A DNA stretch of 64,000 nucleotides from an uncultured Paracoccaceae bacterium (lineage in GTDB: Bacteria > Pseudomonadota > Alphaproteobacteria > Rhodobacterales > Rhodobacteraceae), in the NCBI GenBank assembly GCA_905182355.1, contig CAJJBH010000035.1, positions 1 through 64,000 on the forward strand. The letters are read 5' to 3'. A model generated the notes under the pieces. The model was not told the origin of the DNA, searched no databases, and saw only the letters and a list, made by a program, of their open reading frames with translations. The position numbers and the translations under genes were made by a program. Positions 62,336 through 64,000 of this stretch are shown here, one piece after another (position 1 is the first letter of the stretch; each line of letters opens with the position of its first letter).

Positions 62336-63496
62336 ATGATTTACGGCCTGACAGACGAACAAAATATGATTGCTGACACCGTCCGATCCTTTGTGGAAAA
62401 AGAGATTTACCCACATGAGGACCTGGTTGAACGGACAGGCGAAGTGCCTGCGGAAATCGCGCAAGAGATCAAGAAAAAGACGTTGGACTTGGGTTTTTAC
62501 GCCTGTAACTTTCCCGAAAGTGTCGGATGCGCAGGGCTGAACCACGTTGAATTTGCGCTGGTCGAACGGGAATTGGGGCGCGGTTCAATGGCGTTGAACC
62601 ACTTCTTTGGACGTCCGCAAAATATCCTGATGGCATGTGAGGGGGAGCAGGTTGATCGCTACTTGATGCCCGCAGTGCGGGGCGAACGTATGGACGCGCT
62701 GGCGATGACTGAACCGGGTGCAGGGTCTGACGTGCGTGGCATGAAATGTTCAGCGGTACGTGACGGCGGTGATTGGGTTGTGAACGGTACAAAACATTTC
62801 ATCTCTGGTGCCGAACATGCGGATTTCATTATCGTGTTTATTGCCACGGGCGAAGACGAGACACCGCGTGGCCCAAAGAAACGCATTACTACTTTCCTAG
62901 TAGATCGTGGGACGCCGGGCTTTACCATTCGTGATGGATATAAATCCGTCAGCCACCGTGGTTATAAAAACATGATACTTGAATTTGACGATTGTCGTCT
63001 GCCGGATGCTCAAGTTTTGGGTGAAGTCGATGGTGGTTTCGAAGTTATGAATACATGGCTTTATGCCACACGGATTACGGTTGCGGCAATGTCCGTCGGA
63101 CGGGCGCGCCGCGCGTTTAACTACGCGCTTGATTACGCGGCGCAGCGCGAGCAGTTTGGTCAGCCGATTGGGAAATTCCAAGGGGTTAGTTTTCAACTTG
63201 CGGACATGATCACTGAAATTGATGCGGCAGATTTGCTGACGATAGCAGCGGCTGATCGTTTGGACAAAGGCTTGCCTGCGAACCGCGAAATTGCGTCAGC
63301 CAAATTATACGCCAGCGAGATGTTGTCACGGGTGACCGACGCTGCAATTCAAATCCACGGCGGCATGGGATTGATGGACGATTACCCGTTGGAACGGTTC
63401 TGGCGTGATGCCCGTGTTGAACGCATTTGGGATGGCACGTCTGAAATCCAACGTCACATTATCAGCCGTGATCTGCTGCGTCCTTTAGGCGCTTAA
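62336..63496 (+). CDS. Acyl-CoA dehydrogenase
   Basis: FAD-dependent alpha,beta-dehydrogenation of an acyl-CoA thioester. The start at 62336 (MIYGLTDEQNMIADTVRSFV) gives 386 residues, the family norm; the track ORF begins inside the preceding gene. N-terminal helical part, then the beta region with ALAMTEPGAGSDVRGMKCSA and WVVNGTKHFISGAEHADFII. The C-terminal part has YAAQREQFGQPIGKFQGVSF, IQIHGGMGLMDDYPLERFWR and VERIWDGTSEIQRHIISRDL. The residue equivalent to the catalytic Glu should be in the GGMGLMDDYPLERF loop; here Asp/Asp/Glu are available but the exact base is not sure. Substrate class unclear. Confidence 0.9.
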   Translation: MIYGLTDEQNMIADTVRSFVEKEIYPHEDLVERTGEVPAEIAQEIKKKTLDLGFYACNFPESVGCAGLNHVEFALVERELGRGSMALNHFFGRPQNILMACEGEQVDRYLMPAVRGERMDALAMTEPGAGSDVRGMKCSAVRDGGDWVVNGTKHFISGAEHADFIIVFIATGEDETPRGPKKRITTFLVDRGTPGFTIRDGYKSVSHRGYKNMILEFDDCRLPDAQVLGEVDGGFEVMNTWLYATRITVAAMSVGRARRAFNYALDYAAQREQFGQPIGKFQGVSFQLADMITEIDAADLLTIAAADRLDKGLPANREIASAKLYASEMLSRVTDAAIQIHGGMGLMDDYPLERFWRDARVERIWDGTSEIQRHIISRDLLRPLGA

Positions 63497-63499
63497 CTG

Positions 63500-64000
63500 A
63501 TGCGTAATCTTTCCCGGCTTTTGCGGCCCAAATCGATTGCCGTTGTTGGTGGCGGCGCGTGGTGCGCGCAGATCATTTTGCAATGTCAGAAGATGGGGTT
63601 CGCAGGACATCTATGGATGGTGCACCCCAAGGAAATCGAAGTGTGTGGCGTTAAAGCGGTGGCATCCTTAGGCCATTTGCCGTCACCCCCCGACGCTGTT
63701 TTTGTCGGCGTGAATCGTCACCTGACGATTGATTTAGTGCGGGAGCTGTCCGCAATGGGCGTGGGTGGTGCTGTTTGTTTTGCGTCGGGATTCTCAGAAG
63801 CCGCGGCCGAAGACGCAGCTGGGACTGACCTGCAATCTGCATTGGTAGAGGCCGCTGGCGACATGCCAATATTGGGGCCAAATTGTTACGGCTTCGTCAA
63901 TGCGCTTGATAACGCATTGCTTTGGCCAGACCAGCATGGTTGCGCCACCGTGAAAACTGGTGTTGCGATCCTTACCCAGTCCTCGAATATAGCCATTAAC
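63500..64000 (+). CDS. NDP-forming acyl-CoA synthetase-like protein, 5' part (runs off right edge)
   Basis: No stop before the edge, so absent from the ORF track. The ATG at 63500 follows the dehydrogenase stop by three bases. 167 codons are visible: LSRLLRPKSIAVVGGGAWCA is the CoA-binding Rossmann domain of the ADP-forming acetate-CoA ligase family, followed by GVKAVASLGHLPSPPDAVFV and the second domain (ILGPNCYGFVNALDNALLWP). The glycine loop (GGGAWCAQ) lacks the usual S/N of GAS. It should activate a carboxylic acid as CoA ester, feeding the acyl-CoA dehydrogenase encoded just upstream. Confidence 0.8.
   Translation, partial: MRNLSRLLRPKSIAVVGGGAWCAQIILQCQKMGFAGHLWMVHPKEIEVCGVKAVASLGHLPSPPDAVFVGVNRHLTIDLVRELSAMGVGGAVCFASGFSEAAAEDAAGTDLQSALVEAAGDMPILGPNCYGFVNALDNALLWPDQHGCATVKTGVAILTQSSNIAIN

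Noticed and set aside
1-64000. tRNA, rRNA or CRISPR loci
   Set aside because: No cloverleaf, rRNA core sequence or regularly spaced repeat was recognised on either strand by reading.

Overview
The window reads as a chromosome segment of an alphaproteobacterium of the family Rhodobacteraceae (Roseobacter group). Evidence: the hemD / alpha-Mic60 (Orf52-like) / hemY order next to gpsA-tsaD, the flaF-flbT-flagellin cluster, DUF2793 and choice-of-anchor-L/Hint proteins, IalB-family and DUF2853 proteins, and paired polyamine ABC transporters. No rRNA, tRNA or CRISPR array was recognised. The genus cannot be fixed from sequence alone.

Layout. 1-2400: end of an exported-protein gene, then an integrase module (two ribbon-helix-helix proteins around three GTCACGGTGA sites, an excisionase-like HTH protein, a tyrosine recombinase). 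2445-8950: serB, a Rhizobium-type asparaginase, an IalB-family protein, rlmN, a LOG-family protein, dapD and a small protein. 8955-12701: a three-gene minus-strand operon (choice-of-anchor L/Hint protein, second Hint protein, glutamate-receptor-like channel) in which each gene has one in-frame TAA. 12963-17390: dapE, GNAT, TIGR04282 protein, rnr. 17387-18650: a divergent decayed pair (GST and YafY/WYL regulator). 18771-20099: MltB-type transglycosylase. 20378-25648: polyamine-type ABC operon potA-potD-potB-potC. 25921-26996: frameshifted DUF2793 gene. 27059-29898: M24 (DoeA-like) hydrolase and class III aminotransferase. 30011-34796: GntR regulator and potFGHI-like operon. 34914-36239: ugd. 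36241-42952: a reduced flagellar cluster with a DUF1217/fliH deletion scar and a nonsense codon in fliP, followed by an IS3 remnant. 43805-52960: DUF2853, DUF1761, EVE and YciI proteins, gpsA, tsaD, hemD, mic60-like, hemY, MAPEG, ahcY. 53167-60560: broken glycosyltransferase, thioredoxin-like protein, EamA exporter, HU, ade-amn, ArsC-like and VOC proteins. 60530-64000: LysR regulator, then class II aldolase, acyl-CoA dehydrogenase and a NDP-forming acyl-CoA synthetase running off the edge.

How parts work together. dapD and dapE serve lysine/diaminopimelate synthesis. The two polyamine ABC systems, aminotransferase and GntR protein look like a polyamine uptake and catabolism locus. Ade and Amn would take AMP to hypoxanthine. 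hemD, mic60-like and hemY join tetrapyrrole synthesis to envelope organisation.

The most striking theme is gene decay: at least seven loci carry in-frame stops, losses of one base (often in short homopolymers) or a deletion scar, while neighbouring housekeeping genes are intact. Either the lineage is losing accessory functions, including motility, or some lesions are consensus errors; read-level data would decide.
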